A DNA stretch of 64,000 nucleotides from Flavobacteriales bacterium UBA7666 (lineage in GTDB: Bacteria > Bacteroidota > Bacteroidia > Flavobacteriales_D > Crocinitomicaceae): NCBI GenBank assembly GCA_002483265.1, contig DLHO01000022.1, positions 124,860 through 188,859 of the forward strand, read 5' to 3'. The notes beneath the pieces are model-generated. The model was given only the letters and a program-made list of their open reading frames with translations. It ran no database searches and had not been told where the DNA came from. The position numbers and the translations under genes are program-made. Below, piece after piece: positions 37,469 to 47,800 of this stretch; within the stretch, counting starts at the first letter, position 1, and each line of letters opens with the position of its first letter.

Positions 37469-38050
37469 TCAATTATCCGTCGAATGGAAGAAGTAAACCA
37501 CCAGCATTTCTACTACTTCATTTCCTTCATTGATCGGAACGTGTGGAATTCTTCCATTGTAAAATAAGAAGTCACCTTTTTCCAGCTCAATAAACTCATC
37601 TTCCAGGTAGTATTTCACTTTGCCTGAAATCATGTATTTCAATTCGTAGGCATCAGTTGTTACGCGCTCACGAACCGCTCCCGGATCAATCGTCAATATA
37701 ACCACTTCAATGGTTTCTGAACCGATGTTTGAGCTAAAAGCCATGGAATAAGTATAGCCTTTTGTTCCCTGTTCTTTTTCAATGATGGTAACGTCTTGCT
37801 TTTTTACGTGGATGTATTTTTTGTCATTATCCAGATAAATCCCTGTAAAGAAAGCCTGAATATCAACTCCCAATCCTTTGATCACACTCAACAGAACTTG
37901 CAACGAAGGAATGGAGCGTCCATTCTCAATTTTTGAAAGCATTCCTTTTGAGATCTCCGAACGATCAGCTACTTCCTGAATGGATAGCTTTTTTTCTATT
38001 CGAATAGTTCTGATTTTTCGCCCGAATTGCGGCAGGATGCTGTTTGACAT
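37469..38050 (-). CDS. XRE-cupin transcriptional regulator 1
   Basis: 193 residues. The HTH_3 domain (about 8-66) includes KLSIQEVADRSEISKGMLSKIENGRSIPSLQVLLSVIKGLGV, and a C-terminal cupin lies at about 110-188 (ELKYMISGKVKYYLEDEFIELEKGDFLFYNGRIPHVP). Regulators of this form sense small metabolites and usually control adjacent catabolic genes. It lies between the two phosphonate modules, in tandem with a paralogue 94 bp upstream, so both probably govern the locus. A TGTTTATTAAAAAACGAAAC stretch upstream resembles the shared GTTTCTTAT/GTAAAC motif. Confidence 0.92.
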   Translation of the reverse strand: MSNSILPQFGRKIRTIRIEKKLSIQEVADRSEISKGMLSKIENGRSIPSLQVLLSVIKGLGVDIQAFFTGIYLDNDKKYIHVKKQDVTIIEKEQGTKGYTYSMAFSSNIGSETIEVVILTIDPGAVRERVTTDAYELKYMISGKVKYYLEDEFIELEKGDFLFYNGRIPHVPINEGNEVVEMLVVYFFHSTDN

Positions 38051-38144
38051 AAGTTTAATAATTCAATCTGCCAAAATTAACGATCCTTTTTACTTGGAAA
38101 GCCTTTGTTTCGTTTTTTAATAAACAGATAATCTGGGAAGTGAT

Positions 38145-38732
38145 TTACGAAACTCCTTGCGGAATAAAATAGATCACCAGCAAGGTGCATACCTTCTCCG
38201 AATTGTTTTGCGGTACATGCGGTATGTTTCCATCAAAAAATAACGAATCACCTTCTTCCAATTTTATTTTCTCATCCTGCAGGAAATAATCGATTTCCCC
38301 GGAGATCATGAACAAGAATTCGTAACCGGCTGTGGTCACTTTTTTTCGTTTTGCTTGCGGATCCAAATGCAATAAGGAAAACTCAACAGTCGAAGATTCC
38401 AAGGCGCGTTTAAAGATCAGTTCATAATTGAATCCGGTAGAGGCTTCTTTTTGAATCGGTCTGTAATCCTGCTTTTTGATCAGGAAATAGCTCGGCAAAT
38501 CTTTCGTTGTACTGATGCTGGCAAAGAACTCATTCAGGTCAACCTTTAGAGAAAGAAGTATCTGAAGCAAGGTGTAAAAAGTAGGATGAATCCGTCCATT
38601 CTCAATTTTTGAAAGCATCGCTACGCTAATGCCCGAAATTTCAGCCACTTTTTGCAGTGTCAATTTTCGTTGTTTACGTACTTCCTTGATGTGTTCACCG
38701 ACACTTGCAATAATTTCTTCCGGACCCAGCAT
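38145..38732 (-). CDS. XRE-cupin transcriptional regulator 2
   Basis: 195 residues, paralogous to the neighbouring regulator. The HTH_3 domain (KLTLQKVAEISGISVAMLSKIENGRIHPTFYTLLQILLSLKVDL) is followed by a cupin with EFLFMISGEIDYFLQDEKIKLEEGDSLFFDGNIPHVP. It is divergent from the HpnZ-type dehydrogenase gene; the 260-bp gap carries the perfect palindrome ATTTTCTTAATAAGAAAAT. Two related sensors in one locus could respond to different ligands (for example substrate and product) or act as a pair. The ligand is unknown. Confidence 0.92.
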   Translation of the reverse strand: MLGPEEIIASVGEHIKEVRKQRKLTLQKVAEISGISVAMLSKIENGRIHPTFYTLLQILLSLKVDLNEFFASISTTKDLPSYFLIKKQDYRPIQKEASTGFNYELIFKRALESSTVEFSLLHLDPQAKRKKVTTAGYEFLFMISGEIDYFLQDEKIKLEEGDSLFFDGNIPHVPQNNSEKVCTLLVIYFIPQGVS

Positions 38733-38810
38733 ACCTAGTTAAAAAACGACAATATTACAAAGACCATTCCCATTACCAAAGGAAAAAGAAGATTTCTTAT
38801 CGGGTTTAAT

Positions 38811-38829
38811 ATTTTCTTAATAAGAAAAT
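38811..38829. promoter_or_regulatory. 19-bp perfect palindrome between XRE-cupin 2 and the HpnZ-type gene
   Basis: Nine-base arms, ATTTTCTTA and TAAGAAAAT, around a single A. A related half-site TTTCTTAT lies 20 bp upstream (38793-38800). The position suits control of both divergent genes by one of the XRE-cupin proteins. Confidence 0.5.
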
Positions 38830-38992
38830 TATTTTTCATCAAGTTATAAAACTGAAATGTGATTATAGTGGGCTTGAAATGACTGTTAATACCAGTTTAA
38901 GTGTCAAAAAACAAAAATAGCGACAGATTAAATAATTGCTAAATCTGCCTATAATTTTCCTGTGATGAAAATTTATGATCTAATTTTGCTTC

Positions 38993-40147
38993 ATGAGAAA
39001 TTTAAATGTACAGTCATCTACTCTAAAAATAGACCGAAATGAGGAGCTTGCACATGCAATGGTTTTCACTAGTCCCAATACACCATTTGAATTAAAAGAC
39101 AGCTTTCTCCCAACTCTTCAGGAAGAAGAAGTGTTGGTGAAAATAGAATACACTACCATTTGTACCAGCGATTTACATACTTACTTCGGAAGAAGAACTT
39201 CTCCCATGCCAAGTATTCTCGGGCATGAGATCATGGGAACAATAGAAGCCATCGGCTCGGGAGGTAAACGTGATTACTCGGGAAAACTGTTAACCATCGG
39301 TGACCGGATCACCTGGATGGTTTACGCTTTTGATCCTTGTTGTGACACAGCGCGAAAGGGATATCCTCAAAAATCGGAAAACCTTTACAAATATGGTCAT
39401 CAAAAGATCTCAGAAAACGACATGCTGAACGGAGGATTTGCAAGTCATTGCCACCTCAAAAAAGGAACGGAATTATTCTTGTTATCAAACGAAATTTCAA
39501 ATCCGGTAGCTGCGCCTATCAATTGTACACATGCTACGATTTCGGGGGCTATTCGTATTTCGGCAAAAAATCCGGTAAACAAGACCTGTTTGGTGGTTGG
39601 AGCGGGAATGCTTGGTTTGTCTGCCTGCGCTCAATTGAAAGCGTTGGGAGCATCCAAAATCATTGTGATGGATATTGATGCTTCCAGGTTGACATATGCT
39701 AAAAACTTCGGAGCAACACATGCTGTTTTGTTAGATCCATCGACAGGGGAAATTACCATTGGTGCTGAACACTTCCGGGAGATTGATCTGGCTATTGAAA
39801 CCAGCGGGAATCCAAAGACCATCGAATTGACCCTTTCAAGTTTAGCAATCGGCGGCGTATTGACTTTGGTTGGTTCCATCTTCAAACAAGAGGATATTTC
39901 GATCAATGCAGAAAACATTGTCAGAAACCTACTGACTATTCGCGGGCTACACAACTACATACCTGAAGATCTGAAAAACGCCATTGATTTCATTGAAAAA
40001 CACCACAATGCCTATCCATTTCAGGAACTGGTCGGAGCAGAATTTCAACTGGAAGACTTAACCCAGGCATTTGAATATGCCAATCGTTCGGAAGTATTCC
40101 GTGTAGGAATCACTCAAAACTCAAATTCACCCTCTTTTAATATTTAA
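38993..40147 (+). CDS. HpnZ-like zinc-binding dehydrogenase (phosphonate-associated)
   Basis: 384 residues of the medium-chain dehydrogenase family. Catalytic zinc landmarks are CTSDLHTYFGRR and GHEIMGTIEAIG; the NAD(P) Rossmann site is CLVVGAGMLGLSACAQLKALGA, followed by DIDASR. The DLHTYFGRR...SILGHE and LYKYGH blocks match the TIGR03366 clade, known for repeated association with phosphonate catabolism. The structural-zinc cysteine cluster is reduced to CCDTARKGYPQK. It probably handles the aldehyde or alcohol left after C-P cleavage. The phosphodiesterase gene follows 10 bp later. The first ~22 residues are extra relative to the family, so MVFTSPN may be the real start. Confidence 0.87.
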   Translation: MRNLNVQSSTLKIDRNEELAHAMVFTSPNTPFELKDSFLPTLQEEEVLVKIEYTTICTSDLHTYFGRRTSPMPSILGHEIMGTIEAIGSGGKRDYSGKLLTIGDRITWMVYAFDPCCDTARKGYPQKSENLYKYGHQKISENDMLNGGFASHCHLKKGTELFLLSNEISNPVAAPINCTHATISGAIRISAKNPVNKTCLVVGAGMLGLSACAQLKALGASKIIVMDIDASRLTYAKNFGATHAVLLDPSTGEITIGAEHFREIDLAIETSGNPKTIELTLSSLAIGGVLTLVGSIFKQEDISINAENIVRNLLTIRGLHNYIPEDLKNAIDFIEKHHNAYPFQELVGAEFQLEDLTQAFEYANRSEVFRVGITQNSNSPSFNI

Positions 40148-40157
40148 CTCTTTTATT

Positions 40158-41399
40158 ATGAAGAAAAATCTATTCTTTTTAGCAGCTCTAACCCTCAATT
40201 TCGTGGGATATTCCCAGGATGCGGACAATGAGTACAAAGTCCTGTTTATCGGGATTGACGGTGTGCGCTCAGATGCGTTACAACAACAAATCGCCAACGG
40301 AAATGCGCCTAATATCAAACACATTTTTGATACCGGAATGTCGACTTACGACTCCTGGAACATGGGAACAACTTCTTCCGGCCCATCCTGGTCAAACATG
40401 TTGACTGGAGTTTGGCAGTCAAAACACGGTGTGTCAAATAACAATTACACTGGAAGTAATTACAATACCTTTCCTTATTTCCCGAAACGTGTAAAGGAAT
40501 GCAGACCAGATTTGAAGGCTGTTCAAATCACTTCTTGGGCGCCTATGAGCGACAATGTGTATAACGACGGTTGGAACAACAAGATCATTGTTCCTACGGA
40601 TGATGCTGCTACACAAGTTGCGATTAACCAGTTGCAAGATCCTCAATTGGATTTGTTGTTCTACTACCTGAATGATTGTGATGCGGCAGGTCACGGAAAT
40701 GGTTTCAATCCAACGGTAACTCCTTACATGAACGCAATTGCTTATGCCGATTCGCAGGTTGGTCAAGTTCTGGATGCATTGGAAGCAAGACCGACTTACA
40801 GTAGTGAAAAATGGTTGATTTTGGTTTGTACGGATCACGGTGGAAGTGGAACATCGCATGGTGGAAACTCCAACGACGAACGCCATATTTGGTGGGGTGC
40901 AGCAGGTTATCAAATTCCTCATATGACTATCACGGGAAGTGATCCGGGATCATTCACTTTCGGAACACCTCCAACACCTGCAGCAATTCAGCAAACACCG
41001 GTTCAGACGGATATCGCAGTTACCGCATTGAATTATTTAATTCGCGATAGTTTGTGTGTTCAGTCACATGCCGCTGCTTGGAACCTGGACGGAAAATCGT
41101 GGTTGGTTCAGGAAGAATCTACAGCGGGATTAGAGCAAAACAAGGTGTTCTCCAACTGGAAAATCAGTCCGAATCCGACAACTGGGATCTGCGAAATCAG
41201 TATTCCAAATGCAACGGATGAATCAACTCAAATCGCAGTTTGTCAGTTAGACGGAACAACTGTACACAACACAACTGTTTCTTCCAATTCATCGAACCAG
41301 CAAATCCAATTGGACCTTTCTGATTTGACTTCCGGAACATATCTTATCCGCCTTACAACGAAAGGGCAAACGACATCTCAACTAATGATTAAACAATAA
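40158..41399 (+). CDS. T9SS-exported type I phosphodiesterase/nucleotide pyrophosphatase-like enzyme B
   Basis: 413 residues, a close paralogue of the enzyme at 31457. A signal peptide, the metal-site Asp in FIGIDGVRSD, the candidate nucleophile Ser in SSGPSWSNMLTG, metal ligands in DCDAAGHGNGFNP and CTDHGGSGTSHGG, and a conserved NSNDERHIWW are all present. The C-terminus is a T9SS domain (WKISPNPTTGICEIS). The catalytic core is nearly collinear with enzyme A, while the sorting domains have diverged. It lies between the HpnZ-type gene and a LamG protein in one operon, so extracellular release of a phosphonate head group is a coherent role. Confidence 0.88.
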   Translation: MKKNLFFLAALTLNFVGYSQDADNEYKVLFIGIDGVRSDALQQQIANGNAPNIKHIFDTGMSTYDSWNMGTTSSGPSWSNMLTGVWQSKHGVSNNNYTGSNYNTFPYFPKRVKECRPDLKAVQITSWAPMSDNVYNDGWNNKIIVPTDDAATQVAINQLQDPQLDLLFYYLNDCDAAGHGNGFNPTVTPYMNAIAYADSQVGQVLDALEARPTYSSEKWLILVCTDHGGSGTSHGGNSNDERHIWWGAAGYQIPHMTITGSDPGSFTFGTPPTPAAIQQTPVQTDIAVTALNYLIRDSLCVQSHAAAWNLDGKSWLVQEESTAGLEQNKVFSNWKISPNPTTGICEISIPNATDESTQIAVCQLDGTTVHNTTVSSNSSNQQIQLDLSDLTSGTYLIRLTTKGQTTSQLMIKQ

Positions 41400-41401
41400 A
41401 C

Positions 41402-44400
41402 ATGAAAACAATTTACACACTTTTTAAAGTCCTTCCGCTCCTCTTCCTGGGTGGAACAGTGCTTGCGCAAGGAAGTAAAAATGCGTTGGAATTTGACGGA
41501 AACGATGATTTCCTTCAAATGTCCGCTCCTATGAACTTAGGGATGATTAGTCACACCGTAGAAGCATGGATTAAAATCCCAGTTGTTGGAACGGGTGGAT
41601 TGACTGCTGGTGAACGTGTGGGAGTATTACTTGGTAATTTTAACTCGCCTGCTCATCTTAATTATGAATTCACCGCCAGTGGACAAGCCCGGGTTTATTC
41701 CAATAATGCGGAAGTCAATGCAAATGGACCAAAAGACCTGAGAGATGGACTTTGGCATCATGTAGCTTTCGTAAAAGACAAAGTTGCCAATCAAATCCGC
41801 ATTTATGTAGATGGAAACATCGAATTAACAACGACTTCGGCGGGTTCTGATTTGAATACAGTAGTTCCTTTCCGTATCGGTGGAGATAACCGTGCTGTTG
41901 ATGGAGGGTACAACTTTCACGGTCAGATGGATGAAATTCGTATTTGGTCGGTGGCAAAAACAGAGACTGAAATCCGCGAACAGATGTGTAAAACCTTAAC
42001 TGGTACAGAAACATCGTTACAGGTTTTGTATCATTTGGATGAAACTACCGGAACAGCAATAACAGATGCAACCGGAAACATTTCGTCTGATATGTCAGCA
42101 AACATGACTACAAGTGCTCATCTTGTTTCAGGTGCCCCATTAGGTGATGAAAGTGTTTATACCTATGGAACAACCTGGACCGGGATTACTCAATCTTTGC
42201 CCTCTTCAAACGGGAATTTCACTATTGACGGAATCAACGGAACACTGAATGGAATCCATGTTTACAAAGTAAACGGCGTACCAACCAATCAATCCGGAAT
42301 TCCTTCATTGAATACAAACCAAACTTACTTTGGCGTTTTCACGGTAAACGATCCAAACAGCACCTATCAAATTACCTATGATTATTCAGGCTACACAGAT
42401 GCGGTTACGAATGAGAATTATTTGGGATTGTTTGATCGCACAGCAAATAATGTTAGCCCATGGAATACCACTTCAGTAACTCTTGATGCTCCGAACAATC
42501 AGATCACTGCAGCGGATACCGGAAGAACTGAAATTGTATTGGGATTCAATAATGGAACCTGTGATGATCCGATCATACAAAATACTACAGGTATTACCGC
42601 AAATAGCGCAACAATCAATTGGATTACAGGAAATGCCACTTCCTGGACCATTGAATACGGATTGAGCGGATTCACACCCGGAACCGGACAAATCACCGTA
42701 GCAGGAAACACCGGAATAACCATTAATGGACTAATACCAAATACCAGCTACGACTTTTACATTTCGGCTGATTGCGGAACTATTGGAGCTTCTTCATTGG
42801 TCGGACCTGAATCTTTTGCAACTTTATATATCCCGAGTGCAACCTATCTTGGACCGGCAAGATCCATGAAATTTGACGGAGACGACGATTACATTCAATT
42901 AAACTCACCGTTAAACATCGGAATGGGAAGCCATACGTTTGAAACGTGGGTGAAGATCCCAACTGTTGGAACGGGTGGATTAACTGCCGGAGAACGTGTT
43001 GGGGTTTTAATCGGTAGTTATAATAGTGCCAATTCCATCAACTACGAAGTTTCTGCAGGGGGCAAAATGCGTGTTTTCTGGAATGCAGGGGAAGTAGACT
43101 TTATCTCAACCAATACCAAAGATTTACGTGATAACAACTGGCACCACGTTGCTTTCGTACGTGATACGACGATCCATAAATTTCAGCTTTACATTGACGG
43201 TGCCTTAAATGGAGAAACAACAACAAGTGGAACAAATGTAGCTGTTACAGTTGCTCACCGCATTGGTGGTGATAGAAGAAACAGCGATGGCGGGCCAAGT
43301 TTCCACGGTGAATTGGATGAAGTTCGCGTTTGGGGAGTTGCAAGAACAGCAGAAGAAATTCGTGACTACATGTGTGAATTGCTTTCAGGAACAGAAAATG
43401 ACTTGATGCTATACTGCCGATTGGATGAGGAGACAGGAGTTGCGATTGCAGATCTTAACGGAAACAACTCAGGAGTGATGACGAATGGAGCGAATGCCAA
43501 TCATGTGATTTCCGGAGCACCACTTGGAAATGACTCGGAACACATTCACAATGCAACTGATTGGTTAACAGCAGAAGTCGTATTGACTTCAACAAGTGTT
43601 GGAACTGGAAAATTGCAAGTGCTGAACGGTTTGCCCAATGGAATTCACGTGTATCGTGTAGACGGAGTTGCTGACAATCCTGCAAACTTGCCTTTGGTTC
43701 AAAACGAAAATGCATACTACGGAATATTTGTTTCAGAAAATACAGTAGGAAGCAATAAAGTTCAATTTACCTGGGATTACAACTCATACACCAACGCTCA
43801 AACGGTTGAAGCTGATTTGGTTTTACTGAACAGAAAAATGAACAGCACACCTTCCTGGACGATCAATCCTGCAACGGCGAATTTTACTGCAAATACGATT
43901 TCCAGTGATTCCCTAATCGTTCGCAGTGAATTTATATTAGCTACAAGTGATTTACTTACATGTTCATTACCATCCGATATTCAATTAATAGATAACGAAA
44001 TTGACAATGCGGATATCTCATGGACCAATGGTGGGTCTGGCATTTCCAATATTCAATGGGGAGTTGCTGGATTTGAACTTGGAACCGGAACTTTCGGTTC
44101 AAACATGACATCAAACACGGTGAATCTTCAACCTTTGATTCAGGATGTGACCTATGAACTCTATGTACAGGATTCATGTTCAGGTGGGAATAGTCCATGG
44201 GTTGGGCCATTTACATTCTCGGGCGAACGTTGTATGGAACCGTCCAATGTTACCAGCTTTGATGTAACAGATGTTTCTGCTTCGATTTCATGGGACGGAC
44301 TAAACGGAAGCGACTGGACGATTGCATGGGGAATTCAACCGTTGGGAAATCCGGAGTGGGCAATTCAAACAAGTGTGCCAACCATTCCGGCAACTTTGGC

Positions 44401-44755
44401 GGGATTGGCTCAGAACACTACTTATGAATATTATGTTCGTTCCAATTGCAGTATTGGCAATTCTGCTTGGGTTGGTCCGTTCCAGTTTCATACCGAAACA
44501 TTAGGGGTTCAGGAGCTTTCAGGAAATCAGTTCATCATATTCCCGAATCCGAGCAAAGGACATTTCAAGATTAGTTCAGTTGAACAAATCGAGCAGGTTC
44601 AACTATTTGACAATCACGGAAGAGAAGTTCAGATAACCACTCAATTGCTCGCAGATGGAATACAGATAGATCAGGACGCCTTGAAATCAGGGATGTACAC
44701 TTTAGGAATTCGTACAAGTAAGGAGATTGCTTATCGAAAAATAATCATTGAATAA
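41402..44755 (+). CDS. T9SS-exported LamG/fibronectin-type-III protein B
   Basis: 1117 residues. A signal peptide is followed by LamG domain 1 (about 22-200, MDEIRIWSVAKTETEIREQMC), an FN3-like domain (about 380-470), and LamG domain 2 (about 485-665, LDEVRVWGVARTAEEIRDYMC). Further FN3 modules precede the T9SS domain (IIFPNPSKGHFKIS). The two LamG domains share long identical runs such as VGTGGLTAGERVGVL, so they arose by duplication within the gene. It is paralogous to the protein at 32706 and starts 2 bp after phosphodiesterase B. A strong terminator follows. Confidence 0.87.
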   Translation: MKTIYTLFKVLPLLFLGGTVLAQGSKNALEFDGNDDFLQMSAPMNLGMISHTVEAWIKIPVVGTGGLTAGERVGVLLGNFNSPAHLNYEFTASGQARVYSNNAEVNANGPKDLRDGLWHHVAFVKDKVANQIRIYVDGNIELTTTSAGSDLNTVVPFRIGGDNRAVDGGYNFHGQMDEIRIWSVAKTETEIREQMCKTLTGTETSLQVLYHLDETTGTAITDATGNISSDMSANMTTSAHLVSGAPLGDESVYTYGTTWTGITQSLPSSNGNFTIDGINGTLNGIHVYKVNGVPTNQSGIPSLNTNQTYFGVFTVNDPNSTYQITYDYSGYTDAVTNENYLGLFDRTANNVSPWNTTSVTLDAPNNQITAADTGRTEIVLGFNNGTCDDPIIQNTTGITANSATINWITGNATSWTIEYGLSGFTPGTGQITVAGNTGITINGLIPNTSYDFYISADCGTIGASSLVGPESFATLYIPSATYLGPARSMKFDGDDDYIQLNSPLNIGMGSHTFETWVKIPTVGTGGLTAGERVGVLIGSYNSANSINYEVSAGGKMRVFWNAGEVDFISTNTKDLRDNNWHHVAFVRDTTIHKFQLYIDGALNGETTTSGTNVAVTVAHRIGGDRRNSDGGPSFHGELDEVRVWGVARTAEEIRDYMCELLSGTENDLMLYCRLDEETGVAIADLNGNNSGVMTNGANANHVISGAPLGNDSEHIHNATDWLTAEVVLTSTSVGTGKLQVLNGLPNGIHVYRVDGVADNPANLPLVQNENAYYGIFVSENTVGSNKVQFTWDYNSYTNAQTVEADLVLLNRKMNSTPSWTINPATANFTANTISSDSLIVRSEFILATSDLLTCSLPSDIQLIDNEIDNADISWTNGGSGISNIQWGVAGFELGTGTFGSNMTSNTVNLQPLIQDVTYELYVQDSCSGGNSPWVGPFTFSGERCMEPSNVTSFDVTDVSASISWDGLNGSDWTIAWGIQPLGNPEWAIQTSVPTIPATLAGLAQNTTYEYYVRSNCSIGNSAWVGPFQFHTETLGVQELSGNQFIIFPNPSKGHFKISSVEQIEQVQLFDNHGREVQITTQLLADGIQIDQDALKSGMYTLGIRTSKEIAYRKIIIE

Positions 44756-44766
44756 ACAAATGGCTT

Positions 44767-44796
44767 AACGGAGGGTTTTTTAAATCCTCCGTTTTT
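44767..44796 (+). terminator. Terminator between LamG protein B and TonB receptor B
   Basis: The stem is AACGGAGG (44767-44774) with CCTCCGTT (44786-44793), then a T-run. It lies inside the otherwise tight module, so receptor B is either separately promoted or expressed by read-through. Confidence 0.85.
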
Positions 44797-44812
44797 AATT
44801 TTTACCAATCAA

Positions 44813-47800
44813 ATGAAAAGAGGTTTACTTCATGTAAAAAGAAACAGATTATTCCATCTGTTTTTCCTGTTTCTGGCATTAGCGACTTCTTCTTTCGCTT
44901 ACACACAAACCACCCGGATTACAGGTCAATTACTAAATGAAAAGTCACCTATTGACTTTGGATTGGTTAAACTTTCTCCTTCGTCTCGTTCAGCCTTCAC
45001 GAATCAGGATGGTTTTTTCACTTTTGATTCCATTCCATCCGATCTTGATTCTATTCAAATCACCTGTTTTCATGAAGGGAAGACAACCTTTTCAAATTGG
45101 ATTCATCTGCCTAAAAACGTAACCATTGATCTTGGGGTAATTCATTTGAACGACCCGGATCGAAAAACAGAAGAAATAGAAGAAGTAACCATTTCTCACA
45201 AACAGCAACACGGAAATCAAAAAGCGGCGCATGCTGATCATCACGATCATGGGATTGGTGAAACGAATTACATCGGAGCGAACCAGGATGCAACCCAAAA
45301 TGTAGCGGATGATATCAAAAAAATGACTTCCATGCATGTAGGGCACGATCATGGAGAAGGAAATGAACTATCTGCAAGAGGAACTCCGTGGGATTGGAAT
45401 ATGGTGTTGTTGGATGGAGTTCGTCTTCCGATAGCTAACGCATCGGGAACACGATCTATGAGTCTGAGCGTGATTCCTAATTCCTTAATCAACTATCTGG
45501 ATGCTTCCAAATCCAGCCGTCCCGATTTGCCTGGTGATGCAATCGGCGGAATCATGAATATCATTACCAAAGACGAATCGGACTCTCTTTTATTCAAAAT
45601 AAACATTTCAGGAGGATACAATTTCCAGGCACAGCAGCCTTTGATCAACGGGAATTTCATCTTGAGTAACAGTACAAAGAATAAGCGCTGGGGATATGTC
45701 GTTGGCGCGAACCTTTTTACCCGGAACACCAATGATCAGGCCCTTCAAATTCAATATTTCGGTGAATACGGACATTCAATCCGTCGGTTTTCACTCCAAA
45801 ACAACAACGATACCAAGGGAACTTATTCTGCTTTGCTGGGTGGTTTTTATCAGGTCAACAAAAAACTAAAAATCAGTTATAAGGCACTTGGAAGCATCAA
45901 CAAGTCCGGATCCTTTTCCAGGGAATCGCGGTATGATTATTCCTCCAGTTTAATCACTTCCCGACAAGGGTTTTCCAATGCACAAACCGTATTACTTGGC
46001 GGAAAACTGTCTGTGCACTACGATCCAACATCCAAGCTTCACCTGGAACTGACCCAATCTTCCTACGGAACTCAATTTTATTATCCGAACTTCCCATATG
46101 CCAAAGGTGATGGAAGAAATGGTGATTTATTTATTGATTTCACGCAATCTAATGTAGTTTTCCAGGATATGATCTATACGGACGATGCAGGAAACAGCTA
46201 TTCCAGTGATGTCAACGGGTTGCCGGTCATTCCGAATGGAGTCAATCCGGTTGGAAATTTGAACCGGTATAAATACATAGACGGTGATCAGCCAGCAAAC
46301 ACCACAGCTGATTCCTGGAAACAGGTTCAACCGCAGGTCAAAACCACTGAGGCATCATCCTTTCAATTTGATCGTGCATTTTCCGAGATTAATCATTCCC
46401 GGGAAATTGATCCGGTTCATTTACATCTTTCTTCGGCATGGAAACCTAATAATAAATTGAAACTTCAATCCGGGATTTCATTTACACACAAAACCGGGGA
46501 GCGGAAATTATCCATGCACGAATGGTATCAGAACAACCAAATTCAAAATAGCCCAATCTTATTATCGTCTTACGAGTTGCACCCAAATCCGGCATCTTTC
46601 TTAAATAAACTTCCTAATTCCAACGAAACCTACTTGTTGCCGGCTTTGTCCAATGGCGAAATCAAGGCTTTCATCCCAAATACGGATTATAAAACCTATG
46701 AACTTCCCATGACTGTTGGGAATTACAATTACCGATTTTTCTCCGGATCGAATTATGCTTACAAGGAAGATTACGGTCAAGCTTATACAAAAGCTATTGT
46801 TCAATTAAGCAATCGCTGGGGGATGGAAGTTGGATTGCGAGTGGAGCATACGCACACGCAAATCACCGTTGATACCGTTTTGTATGACAATGACCAATTG
46901 TACCTGGCTAATGTATATGAAACAGGAAACGGAGAATACTCTTTGGTTCCCGTTGAAAGTGATCCTTACTCTGGGAAATTAACTCCTACGGTGAGTAATA
47001 CGGTTGCTTATCCCATTGAAAAGCTGACGAGAAACACCGCATACAGTGCCTTCCTTCCAATGATCAATTTCAAGTTTGACGCAACAAAGAAAACAGTCCT
47101 TCGTGCATCACTTACCCGTTCTTACAGACGGCCTGTCTTTGAAGAATTAAAACCTGGCCAACCCATTATTGATTACAATCAATTGGAATATACGTTAGGT
47201 AATCCCAATCTGAAACCGGCTTATGCATGGAATGTTGATTTTACAAGCAGCACTTATTTACCACATGAACAACTGGTTGAGTTTGGTGTATTCGCTAAGC
47301 GGATTGATCAGCTGATTTTCAAAACCGTTTCTTACAATACGGATCAATCTTTGGGAATTCGGACCAAATCCTACGAAAATAGTGCTACACCGGCTTATCT
47401 GGTGGGGGCAGAATTCAATTTTCGAAAACTATTTTCCTTTCTGCCTGGCATCTGGGAAGATTTAGGAATAGAAATCAATGGAGCAGCAACTTACTCACAG
47501 TTTCAGGTTCCGGGGAAGACATTCAAGCAGGCACTTCCGAATCAACCCAATTTCCTGAGCAATATCCAGTTGTTTTTCGACGGACACGAATCCGGGATTT
47601 TTGTTTTAGTAAGCGCCAGTTACACCGGAGATTACACAACGGAAATTAATACGGCTGCTGTTTCAGACGGAACCCAGAATAAGCAGCTGCTTCATGCTTC
47701 CAATCAGGATTACGATCAGTTTATTCGTCACCGATGGGAAGGATCTTTTTATGGTGAATACACCTTTAAAAAAGGAGTTTCTTTTTATGTTGCAGTGAAC

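Noticed and set aside
40434..40922. 162-codon frame on the minus strand
   Set aside because: It lies wholly opposite phosphodiesterase B, which has clear catalytic motifs; the Cys/Arg-rich translation is typical of an antisense shadow.
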